DNA from: Thermomicrobiales bacterium | Lineage (GTDB): Bacteria; Chloroflexota; Chloroflexia; Thermomicrobiales; UBA6265 | DNA length: 14,089 nucleotides | Assembly (NCBI GenBank): GCA_030446955.1 | Contig: JAUJMG010000075.1 | Coordinates: 1 to 14,089 of the forward strand | Direction: 5' to 3' | In this document: in pieces, positions 7,947-14,089 of the stretch | Layout: every line of letters starts with the position of its first letter | Numbering within the stretch: the first letter of the stretch is position 1 | Program-made: the position numbers and the translations under genes | Notes under the pieces: model-generated | What the model was told of the DNA's origin: nothing | The model's database searches: none | The model's input: only the letters and a program-made list of their open reading frames with translations

Positions 7947-8074
7947 GCCGGACGGTTTGCTGCCCACGCCGCTCGCCAACCCATCTCGCCCACCTGGGCC
8001 CACTGGGGCACGTCGAGCCGGGGTCGTTCTGCGAGCTTCAGGAGGGACGCGCCTCTCTAAAGCGAGCGCAACCG
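7947..8074. other. Convergent intergenic region between polX and dnaE
   Basis: This stretch of 128 bases separates two converging genes. It contains short GC-rich self-complementary bits (for example GCCCACCTGGGC and a TGGGCCCA palindrome) but no hairpin followed by a T-run on either strand, so I cannot mark an intrinsic terminator. Confidence 0.5.
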
Positions 8075-11000
8075 CTATGACGCGATTCGCTCGCCAGGGG
8101 TCCCGCTCGTTTCCTCGACAGAGACGCCCCCCGTCCCGAGCAACTGGTGCAGTTCTTCCTGCAGCGCCGGACTCCACTCGACCCGGCGGGAGCGGCTTCG
8201 TAGCGACACCAGCGAGCCACTATGGGGGATGTGGATTACCACGTCGTCGTCGCCCTCATGGCGTTGCAGGATCGCGTCGACCTCCTGCATGCCACTGATG
8301 TCGGCCCAGATGTCGGTACTCCGTCGAAGGCGGACGTGGACTGTGCGCCGCAGTAGCGATGGCCGTTGCACCACCGTGAGTTCATTGCTCACCGTCTCGC
8401 ACACCAATTGCAATTGCTCGTTGCGCCGTTCGAGCTTCGCCACCACTTCAACAATGGCGTCGATCTCCCAGAGCGCCTGGTGCTTCTCGTAGCAGTCCGG
8501 GAACGCCACGAGCTCGATGTTTCCTGTGAGATCTTCCAACTCGATGATCGCCATCGTCCGGTTGGTCTTTGTGGTGATCTTTCGCTGACCGGCGATCATC
8601 CCCACGATCCTCATTTTCTCGCCCGGCGTCCGCTCCACTAACTCCACGATTTGGGTAGTCGACGATGCGCGACCAGGGCCGAGAAACTCCGAGAGCGGAT
8701 GGTCACTCAAATAAAACCCGATTAACTCCTTCTCCCATGCGAGAAGCTGTTTTCGTGGGATCTCTGGCGCCGTCGCCGATGCCGCCACCCTTTCCACACG
8801 CACAGAAGTGCCGGGTACCTCGAAGAGCCCGATCTGCCCTCGCGCACTCGCCTTCTGCCGGCGCTGTGCCGCGGCGATAGCGGGCTCTAGCGCTGCGAGC
8901 AGCGAGGAGCGGTCCCCGAACTCGTCCATCGCTCCACACTTCACGAAGCACTCGGCCACCCGCCGGTTCACCGCGGACCAGTCCACCGCGCTGCAAAATG
9001 CGTCGAGATCCGCGAATCGGCCATCCGGCTGACCGGCGCGCGAGGAGATGACTGCTCGCACGGCCCCTTCGCCCGCGTTCTTTACGGCGCCGAGGCCAAA
9101 TCTCACGGCCGCCGCCCCGTCCTCGCCCGGCTCAACCGTGAACTCCAACTCGCTCCGGTTGATGTCCGGCGGCAGCACCGCAATCCCAGCTCGCCGGCAC
9201 TCGACGACATTGAAGACGATCTTCTCGGTGTTCCCGATGTCCGTTGACAGCAGGGCCGCCATGAACTCGACCGGGTGGTTCGCCTTGAGGTAGGCCGTTT
9301 GGGCTGCAATAACGGCGTACGCCGCACTGTGAGCCTTGTTAAACCCGTAGCCGGCAAACCGTTCGATCATGTCGAAGATCGCGCCACCGAGCGACTTGGA
9401 TAGGCCGTGCTCGACGCAGCCTGTCACGAAGCGATCCCGGTACTTGGCCATCTCCTCGGGCAGCTTCTTGCCCATTGCCTTCCGAAGCCCGTCGCCTTCC
9501 GCCATTGAGAATCCGGCCAAGACATTCGCGATCCGGATCACCTGCTCCTGGTACAGCGCGACCCCGTAGGTCTCTTGAAGGATCGCCTCCATCTCCGGGT
9601 GCATGTACTCGATCGGCGTGCGGCCGTGCTTACGTGCGATGTAATCCGGCGCCATCTCCATCGGACCAGGCCGGATCAGCGCCATGAGCGCGATGAGATC
9701 CTCAAAGCAGCTTGGGGCAACATCGACGGTCATCCGCGTCGTCATGCCACCTTCAAGCTGAAAGACCCCAACCGTCTCGCCCCGGCAGAGCAGCTCGTAG
9801 CTTTTCGGATCGTCCAGGGGGATAGACTCAAGGGATATGTCGTGACCGGAGGCCCGCAGCAGCTCAACCGCTTTCCCAAGCACCGTGAGCGTCTTCAGGC
9901 CCAGAAAGTCCATCTTCAGCAGACCCAGCGCCTCGAGCTGGCTCATCGGGTACTGCGTCGTAATCTCGCCTTCGCTCTTGCCGCCCGCCCGTTGCAGCGG
10001 GACGTGCTCCACGAGTGGGTCTCGGGAGATCACCACTCCGGCGGCATGCGTGGATGAATGCCGCGCGATGCCCTCAACTTTCCGCGCCGTATCGATCAGT
10101 TCGCGCACCCCGGCGTCGGCGTCGTAAAGCCCTTGCAGCTCCGGCACCTTCGTCATCGCGCTTTCAATGGTGATCCCGGGCCCGACAGGGATCAGCTTCG
10201 CGACCCGATCGGTCTCGGCAAAGCTGAGCCCCATCGCCCGCCCGACATCTCGCACCGACGCTTTCGCCGCAAGCGTCCCGAAGGTGACGATCTGGGCTAC
10301 CCGATCGTCACCGTACTTCCGAACGACGTAATCAATGACTTCCGCCCGGCGATCGTCCGCAAAGTCAATGTCGATATCGGGCATTGAGATCCGGGAGGGG
10401 TTGAGAAACCGCTCGAAGATCAAGTCGTACTTGAGCGGATCTAATGCGGTGATATCCAAAGCATAGGTGACGATGCTTCCGGCGGCGGACCCCCGTCCCG
10501 GTCCCACCAAGATGCCCTGTTCTTTCGCGAAGCGCACAAAATCCCACACGACCAAGAAGTAGTTGGTGAAGCCCATGGAGCGGATCACGCTCAATTCGTA
10601 AGCCAGCCGCTCCCCGACCGCCCCACCATCATGACCATATCTGCGACGGACGCCGGCGCGGCAGAGCTCCTCCAAATAGGAATCTGGTGTATGACCTTCC
10701 GGGACCTCGAAATGGGGCATGTGGTAGCCGGTGAAGCCCAAGTCCAATGAGCACATCTCGGCGATACGAATGGTGTTCGACAGCGCCTCTGGAATCTCCC
10801 CAAACACACGGGCCATCTCGTCCGGGCCCTTCAGATAGAGCTGGTCGCTTTCCGTCTTGAGCCGCTTGGGATCGCTGAGGGTACTGTTGGTTTGGACACA
10901 AACCAGCACGTCCTGGGCCGGCGAATCCTCCTGGTTGCAGTAATGAACGTCGTTGGTTACCACGAGCGGCAAGCCCAGCTCCCGGGCCAACGGGATGAGC

Positions 11001-11554
11001 TGCCGGTTCGTCTCGATCTGCTCTTTAATCCCGTGGTCCTGGATCTCGATAAAGAATCGGTGCGGCCCGAAGATCTCGGACAGCTTTCCGGCGTAGTCAC
11101 GAGCCACGTCTGGCCGCCCGTGGAGAAAATTATTGGCGACCGGCCCACCAAGACAGGCGGATGTCCCGATGATGCCCTGCCCATGCTCCGCCAGCATGTC
11201 TAGGTCGATCCTCGGCCGGTAGTAGAACCCTTCGAGGCTCGCGCGGGTGGCCAGGCGCAGCAGGTTCCGATATCCAGTCTCGTTCTCGGCCAGCAGAAGC
11301 AGATGGTACGACTTGCGCTCTCGCTGCTTCGCGCTGCCCTCAGCGAGGTAGGCCTCCATGCCGACGATCGGGTGAAGCCCGGCCTTTGTTGCCGCCTTGT
11401 ACCAATCCATCGCCGCGTACATGACGCCGTGGTCGGTGACAGCCAAGTGGTGGAGCCCGGTCTCCTTCGCCCGCTGGATGTACTCGTTGATGCGGCCCAT
11501 GCCGTCCAACAACGAGAACTCGGTGTGCAGATGCAGGTGAGCGAACTCCGCCAC
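8075..11554 (-). CDS. dnaE: DNA polymerase III subunit alpha (DnaE)
   Basis: The replicative DNA polymerase, 1159 residues, normal for DnaE. An N-terminal PHP domain has all nine expected metal ligands: HLH (His8, His10), TDH (Asp41, His42), GMEAY (Glu67), SYHLL (His84), TSACLGG (Cys134) and NDVHY (Asp202, His204). The palm shows GPGRGSAAGS (351-360) and PDIDIDF (392-398) with catalytic Asp393 and Asp395, plus MDFLGLKTL with Asp549. FAGYGFNKAHSAAYA (733-747) is conserved. QIGLF (907-911) fits the internal beta-clamp-binding motif. An OB-fold (MRIVGMIAGQRKIT, from 981; IELEDLTGNIELVAFPD) is followed by a C-terminal extension to TAG at 8075. The start is GTG 11554, with AGGAGG at 11565-11560 five bases upstream, an excellent ribosome-binding site. 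It converges on polX. Confidence 0.98.
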   Translation of the reverse strand: MAEFAHLHLHTEFSLLDGMGRINEYIQRAKETGLHHLAVTDHGVMYAAMDWYKAATKAGLHPIVGMEAYLAEGSAKQRERKSYHLLLLAENETGYRNLLRLATRASLEGFYYRPRIDLDMLAEHGQGIIGTSACLGGPVANNFLHGRPDVARDYAGKLSEIFGPHRFFIEIQDHGIKEQIETNRQLIPLARELGLPLVVTNDVHYCNQEDSPAQDVLVCVQTNSTLSDPKRLKTESDQLYLKGPDEMARVFGEIPEALSNTIRIAEMCSLDLGFTGYHMPHFEVPEGHTPDSYLEELCRAGVRRRYGHDGGAVGERLAYELSVIRSMGFTNYFLVVWDFVRFAKEQGILVGPGRGSAAGSIVTYALDITALDPLKYDLIFERFLNPSRISMPDIDIDFADDRRAEVIDYVVRKYGDDRVAQIVTFGTLAAKASVRDVGRAMGLSFAETDRVAKLIPVGPGITIESAMTKVPELQGLYDADAGVRELIDTARKVEGIARHSSTHAAGVVISRDPLVEHVPLQRAGGKSEGEITTQYPMSQLEALGLLKMDFLGLKTLTVLGKAVELLRASGHDISLESIPLDDPKSYELLCRGETVGVFQLEGGMTTRMTVDVAPSCFEDLIALMALIRPGPMEMAPDYIARKHGRTPIEYMHPEMEAILQETYGVALYQEQVIRIANVLAGFSMAEGDGLRKAMGKKLPEEMAKYRDRFVTGCVEHGLSKSLGGAIFDMIERFAGYGFNKAHSAAYAVIAAQTAYLKANHPVEFMAALLSTDIGNTEKIVFNVVECRRAGIAVLPPDINRSELEFTVEPGEDGAAAVRFGLGAVKNAGEGAVRAVISSRAGQPDGRFADLDAFCSAVDWSAVNRRVAECFVKCGAMDEFGDRSSLLAALEPAIAAAQRRQKASARGQIGLFEVPGTSVRVERVAASATAPEIPRKQLLAWEKELIGFYLSDHPLSEFLGPGRASSTTQIVELVERTPGEKMRIVGMIAGQRKITTKTNRTMAIIELEDLTGNIELVAFPDCYEKHQALWEIDAIVEVVAKLERRNEQLQLVCETVSNELTVVQRPSLLRRTVHVRLRRSTDIWADISGMQEVDAILQRHEGDDDVVIHIPHSGSLVSLRSRSRRVEWSPALQEELHQLLGTGGVSVEETSGTPGERIAS

Positions 11555-11651
11555 GATCTCCTCCTAAGAAATCTTGATCTCGAGAGCCTTCGCCCGACCG
11601 ACGCTTAGCTCGACTCTCATCATGCAGGCTGCCTGTCAGGCCCCGCGTCGT

Positions 11652-11670
11652 TGTACGTACACCTATTCTA
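11652..11670 (-). promoter_or_regulatory. Possible dnaE -10 box with adjacent palindrome
   Basis: On the minus strand TAGAAT (11670-11665) matches the -10 consensus at 5/6 positions; no good -35 is found at 16-18 bases. The 10-bp perfect palindrome TGTACGTACA (11652-11661) would overlap the start of transcription, giving a leader of about 100 bases before the dnaE GTG. The palindrome could be an operator, but this rests on position alone. Confidence 0.3.
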
Positions 11671-11815
11671 TCCGACGCCCGAGAGATTGGCCGGCACGGT
11701 TCACCCTCCCCACACTTTACTGGCGGCTCCGATCTGGTCGTCGTGACCCCTTGCTGGACTGAGCGCCAAGGGAAGGGATTGAAGCCACCCCCCACGCCCG
11801 AACAGGGCGGGATCT

Positions 11816-11930
11816 GGTCCCCTGGAGGATCTCGCGAGACGCCGGGCGAGACCCACATGGGCCGACGACATGCGGTGGGGCCACCGCATGTCGCCGACCG
11901 CGTTCCCGCGAGTTCAGCCTCCAGGGGAAC
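11816..11930 (-). ncRNA. Candidate structured RNA (multi-helix inverted repeat)
   Basis: A long imperfect inverted repeat folds into a three-way-junction-like structure. Outer stem A is CCCCTGGAGG 11819-11828 with CCTCCAGGGG 11918-11927. Stem B pairs 11831-11839 with 11904-11912 (9 bp). Stem C pairs 11866-11878 with 11881-11893 (13 perfect bp around a 2-base centre) and extends by six more pairs (11894-11899 with 11860-11865). On the minus strand these extensions need only G.U wobbles at 94/65, 97/62 and 06/37; on the plus strand the same positions are A.C mismatches. This favours a minus-strand transcript, the direction of dnaE. I do not recognise it as a known RNA family. Confidence 0.5.
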
Positions 11931-12080
11931 CGGTAAGACCGGTATTTGAGCCGACGGTATGTAATGGGATCCCATAATGGAGCGGGCCTGGACACTAACA
12001 GCGGGGCCTGGTGAAGCAGCGAACCCGGGGGCGAGGTCCGCTGCTGCAGTGAAGATCGGCGGGGGCGAAGAGGTTGCCGA

Positions 12081-12500
12081 TTAGGCTGCGAGCCCGGACA
12101 CCTTCTCGGCCACGCGGGGACGCCGGGCGAACCTTGCCTGCTCGGCCAGGAGTCCAAGGACCTGGCGGATGTTGTCGCGGAATTCCTCGGGCACCGAGTC
12201 ATCCCGAAGCACGTCCAACACCTCGCTGACCTGCTGCTCAGCGACCAGCAGGCTCGATACCTCCCTCGGCAAGAAGCCCGCTGCCGCAAGAAGGGCATCG
12301 TGCGAGGAGGGATCGAGACCGAGCGCTGTCGCCAGCTGCAAGACGGCCTCGCGCGTCGGCATCCGAGCGCCACTCTCCAATCGGCTCACGTAGCTGTGGT
12401 CAAAGCCGGCCCGCTCGGCCAGCTTGCTCTGGGAGACGCGCCGCTCCTCTCGGTATCGCTTCAACGCCGCCCCGAATAGCTCCCCGCCCTTGTTCAGCAC
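12081..12500 (-). CDS. XRE-family helix-turn-helix transcriptional regulator
   Basis: A 139-residue protein with a Cro/C1-type HTH in the N-terminal half: LKRYREERRVSQSKLAERAG (13-32), then HSYVSRLESGARMPT (35-49), typical of the recognition helix and following loop, and LATALGLDP (56-64). The C-terminal part (about 80-139) is helical and unrecognised, with no membrane segment, peptidase motif or sensor domain. The start is GTG 12500, preceded by GAGGGG about five bases away; the ATG at 12513 is in another frame. It has a strong promoter of its own upstream and repeats around its start that could serve autoregulation. The gene order (same strand as dnaE, 526 bases apart) does not by itself show that it controls dnaE. 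The regulon is unknown. Confidence 0.88.
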   Translation of the reverse strand: MLNKGGELFGAALKRYREERRVSQSKLAERAGFDHSYVSRLESGARMPTREAVLQLATALGLDPSSHDALLAAAGFLPREVSSLLVAEQQVSEVLDVLRDDSVPEEFRDNIRQVLGLLAEQARFARRPRVAEKVSGLAA

Positions 12501-12540
12501 CCCAGCCCCTCATGACTCGTAGTCACGACCCCAACCCCTC
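12499..12540 (-). promoter_or_regulatory. Possible operator: repeats around the XRE gene start
   Basis: A 13-base direct repeat with one mismatch, ACCCCAGCCCCTC (12499-12511) and ACCCCAACCCCTC (12528-12540), flanks an inverted repeat TGACT-N3-AGTCA (12513-12525). The cluster lies between the predicted transcription start and the GTG of the XRE gene and includes its ribosome-binding site. XRE regulators often bind short palindromes at their own promoters, so autoregulation is plausible but unproved. Confidence 0.35.
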
Positions 12541-12578
12541 GTGCCCACCTGGCATTCCGGTCGTGACGAACTGGCATG

Positions 12579-12607
12579 ATGATATCAGAGGGTTGCCGGT
12601 CGGTCAA
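12579..12607 (-). promoter_or_regulatory. Candidate sigma70-type promoter of the XRE gene
   Basis: On the minus strand TTGACC (12607-12602) and TATCAT (12584-12579) are separated by exactly 17 bases, each 5/6 to consensus, and a TGA directly before the -10 box gives an extended -10 element. The predicted start is near 12572, about 70 bases before the GTG. This is the best promoter match I found in the window. Confidence 0.6.
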
Positions 12608-13305
12608 GGTCTTATCCACGTCGTCCACACCTCCGACGTGCCACTGTCGAATGCCGGGTCCCATATGACAAGGAATAACGGCATCGGATGGTAAACGACG
12701 CTTTTGGAGTTACTAGGTGTCGTTACCCGCCCGTTTGGGGGTTGAGGCGGTCCATTAGGAACGACGGCTGGTTGCTCCACTGCCTCCTAGACGCCTTTGT
12801 TGGAGTTCGGCCGTCCTCGTTCGATGTCCGGTGCTGTCGATACGCTCGCTGGTGAAGCGGTCGGGTAGAAGAGCTGAGCGAGGACAGCCCAACGTTGCCG
12901 ATTCAGTGCCTGGCTCAAGGAAGGGAAAGAGTGGACGATGCTGCAGGGCAGGAGGTAAGCCCGAGTGATGAGCGGATGGGACTTCGGCCGCTTTCGAGCG
13001 CAGGCCTGCCGCACTTGATCTTGATGCCCCGTACCTCGTCGGTGCCCCCCGGTTCAGCCTCCACTCTTTGGAGTGAGGTCCTCGGTAGCACGGCCAGGTG
13101 AACAAGCGCTGCCCATTCCTTTCCCGCGACTATGCTGGGCTAGGAGGCAGCGTCTTCAAGCCGCTATAGTGGGCTGCGACTGAGGTGTAGGGTGAGCTGG
13201 GTCATCAACTCTTGCTCGAGCAAGGCTGTCCCCAACCTCCACTGGAAGGATTGAATCAGCTGAGGCGCGACGCGCTGGCTGAAGACAAGGAAAGGTCGGC
13301 GCGGG
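12608..13305. other. Helix-rich non-coding region upstream of folD
   Basis: About 700 bases with no convincing coding frame. Elements seen: hairpin GGTAAACGAC 12690-12699/GTCGTTACC 12719-12727 (one bulged A); GACGGC 12763-12768/GCCGTC 12810-12815 enclosing CTCCA 12775-12779/TGGAG 12801-12805; GCTGTC 12833-12838/GACAGC 12883-12888 continuing into CTCGCT 12845-12850/AGCGAG 12877-12882; a 10-bp helix AAAGAGTGGA 12926-12935/TCCACTCTTT 13060-13069; an 11-bp inverted repeat CTGCCTCCTAG 12780-12790/CTAGGAGGCAG 13140-13150 bracketing most of these; the palindrome GCAGGCCTGC 13000-13009; and a hairpin just before folD, TCAGC 13256-13260/GCTGA 13278-13282 with GCGC/GCGC inside. A -10-like TATAGT is at 13165-13170 without a -35. 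It may hold an RNA gene or a long folD leader. Confidence 0.45.
13211..13224. repeat. 14-bp perfect palindrome upstream of folD
   Basis: CTTGCTCGAGCAAG is perfectly self-complementary and lies 82 bases before the folD ATG. Symmetry and position suit a dimeric-regulator site; as RNA the stem would leave no loop unless its centre opens. No regulator is identified. Confidence 0.5.
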
Positions 13306-14089
13306 ATGACCGCCCAAATTCTGCGTGGCGGCCCGCTCGCCACTCGCATCCGTGAGGAGATCGCGGAGTCGATCCACCGATTGACCAAGATGGGGGGCGA
13401 GCAGCCGTCCCTCGCCACGGTGTTGGTGGGCCATCATCCGGCGGCCGAGGCATATCGCAACTCCATCGTCAAGACGCTCACCCGTGTCGAGATCCACCAC
13501 CGGCCCGTCGATCTCCCCGCGGAAACCGACCCCACGCAATTTCTCGCGAACATCCAAGCATTGAACGGCGATCCGCGCGTCACCGGTGTTCTGGTGCTCA
13601 TGCCCCTACCGGATCACCTGCCATCAGATCTGGTCCTCGAACACCTCTCGCCCCTGAAGGATGTCGATGGCATCACCCCGACCAACGCCGGCAGACTTCA
13701 CATGGGCCTGCCGTCGCTCCGCCCGAGCACCCCGCAAGGGGGCATCGAGCTGCTTGACCACTACAACATCCCGATCGCCAGCGCCCGGGCGGTGGTCATA
13801 GGCCGCAGCAACGTCGTCGGTCATCCCCTTGCTTCCCTATTGATGCAACGCCATGCAACAGTGACCGTCTGCCACCGCCAGACCGTCGACCTCGGGTCGA
13901 TCTGTCGGGAGGCGGATCTGCTCGCCGTAGCCGCCGGTCACCCTGGTCTCGTTGGACCCGAGATGGTGAAGCCGGAGGCGGTCGTGCTGGACTTCGGCGT
14001 CAACGTTGTTGACGGGCGGATTGTCGGCGACGTGGACTACGATGGTGTCCGGCAGGCCGCTGCTGCCATCACTCCGGTGCCGGGAGGCA
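13306..14089 (+). CDS. folD: FolD-family methylenetetrahydrofolate dehydrogenase (partial; variant active site)
   Basis: FolD normally oxidises 5,10-methylene-THF with NADP and hydrolyses methenyl-THF to 10-formyl-THF, supplying purine synthesis. The frame gives 261 residues before the window ends; the family has about 285. Motifs: GHHPAAEAY (42-50), VLMPLP (97-102), KDVDGITPTNAGRL (118-131), RPSTPQGGIELL, the nucleotide-binding GRSNVVGHP, DFGVNVVDGRIVGDVD and ITPVPGG. Residue numbering coincides with E. coli FolD, yet Lys54 is Ile (YRNSIVK, 50-56) and Gln98 is Leu. Tyr50, Lys56 and Asp121 remain. Loss of Lys54 and Gln98 predicts weak or absent cyclohydrolase activity. ATG 13306 is preceded by AAGGAAAGG about 10 bases away and by a hairpin (13256-13282). 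Family assignment is firm; the activity is inferred. Confidence 0.92.
   Translation, partial: MTAQILRGGPLATRIREEIAESIHRLTKMGGEQPSLATVLVGHHPAAEAYRNSIVKTLTRVEIHHRPVDLPAETDPTQFLANIQALNGDPRVTGVLVLMPLPDHLPSDLVLEHLSPLKDVDGITPTNAGRLHMGLPSLRPSTPQGGIELLDHYNIPIASARAVVIGRSNVVGHPLASLLMQRHATVTVCHRQTVDLGSICREADLLAVAAGHPGLVGPEMVKPEAVVLDFGVNVVDGRIVGDVDYDGVRQAAAAITPVPGG

Larger units (their letters stand above)
11555..12080 (-). other. Non-coding region upstream of dnaE
   Basis: These 526 bases lie between the XRE gene stop and the dnaE start, both on the minus strand, with no convincing gene. Reading in the minus direction it holds: a hairpin ATCGGC 12055-12060/GCCGAT 12076-12081 just past the XRE stop; a hairpin AGCAGCG 12015-12021/CGCTGCT 12039-12045; the palindrome ATGGGATCCCAT 11964-11975; two ACCGGT palindromes (11929-11934, 11938-11943); a large multi-helix element (11816-11930, separate entry); hairpins CGCCC 11795-11799/GGGCG 11805-11809 and CCCTTG 11748-11753/CAAGGG 11767-11772; and a -10-like box near 11665. 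No hairpin is followed by a T-run, so no classic terminator can be assigned. Confidence 0.7.

Noticed and set aside
7990..8020. Bidirectional terminator between polX and dnaE
   Set aside because: GC-rich self-complementarity is present but no T-run follows on either strand.
7329..8177. Minus-strand open frame of 282 codons
   Set aside because: It overlaps the PHP domain of polX and the end of dnaE in wrong frames; no recognisable motif.
12633..12660. tmRNA-like 5' phrase on the minus strand (GGCATTCGACAGTGG)
   Set aside because: It resembles the tmRNA 5' segment only over a few bases and has no matching tRNA-like 3' half.
12755..13105. Minus-strand open frame of 116 codons in the gap before folD
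   Set aside because: The Arg/Ser/Pro/Gly-rich translation looks like non-coding GC-rich sequence, there is no family motif, and the same bases form several helices.
13142..13147. AGGAGG as a ribosome-binding site for a small gene
   Set aside because: No ATG, GTG or TTG follows at a usable distance with a meaningful frame.
12780..13150. RNase P RNA, tmRNA or SRP RNA
   Set aside because: I looked on both strands for the conserved RNase P GAGGAAAGTCC core, the tmRNA ends with a T-arm and the SRP apical loop; none is present.
13001..13305. THF, cobalamin or TPP riboswitch before folD
   Set aside because: None of the conserved boxes of these classes was found in the leader.

Overview
The window is GC-rich, gene-dense bacterial chromosome. 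Nine protein genes are recognisable, two of them cut by the window edges, and almost all are housekeeping genes. I see no insertion sequence, phage gene, CRISPR array, tRNA or rRNA. The organism cannot be named from this stretch. A glmS ribozyme (a class best known from Firmicutes but also reported elsewhere), a PolX with a PHP domain and a DnaE with a complete PHP metal-ligand set point to a Gram-positive or deep-branching, GC-rich lineage rather than a proteobacterium.

Layout. purB (1-1166, minus, 3' end outside the window) diverges from a plus-strand cluster beginning with glmS. The 507-base region between them holds a good sigma70-type promoter and a complete glmS self-cleaving ribozyme (1327-1470) in which every expected helix can be drawn. 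The plus-strand cluster is glmS, tatD, rdgB, a Mur-ligase-like gene and polX. The tatD/rdgB and rdgB/Mur junctions are 4-base ATGA overlaps, so these genes are probably translationally coupled. polX ends at 7946 and converges on dnaE (8075-11554, minus). Upstream of dnaE come a 526-base non-coding region, a small XRE-type regulator (12081-12500, minus) and an 805-base non-coding region. The plus-strand folD (from 13306) runs off the right edge.

How the genes fit together. GlmS makes glucosamine-6-phosphate for the cell wall and is probably feedback-controlled by the ribozyme. RdgB removes deaminated purine nucleotides, PolX and TatD belong to DNA repair or nuclease functions, DnaE is the replicative polymerase, and PurB and FolD serve purine and one-carbon metabolism.

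Most interesting points. (1) The glmS ribozyme. (2) An approximately 115-nt multi-helix structure at 11816-11930 whose G.U pairs fit only the minus-strand transcript, suggesting an unrecognised RNA in the leader region of dnaE. (3) A FolD that keeps the E. coli residue numbering but has Ile at position 54 and Leu at position 98, where the cyclohydrolase Lys and Gln normally sit. (4) A PolX lacking about 18 residues of the thumb. (5) A divergent free-standing Mur-ligase-like protein. (6) A long, helix-rich non-coding stretch upstream of folD. No complete new multi-gene system is evident; the candidates for novelty are the RNAs and the variant enzymes.
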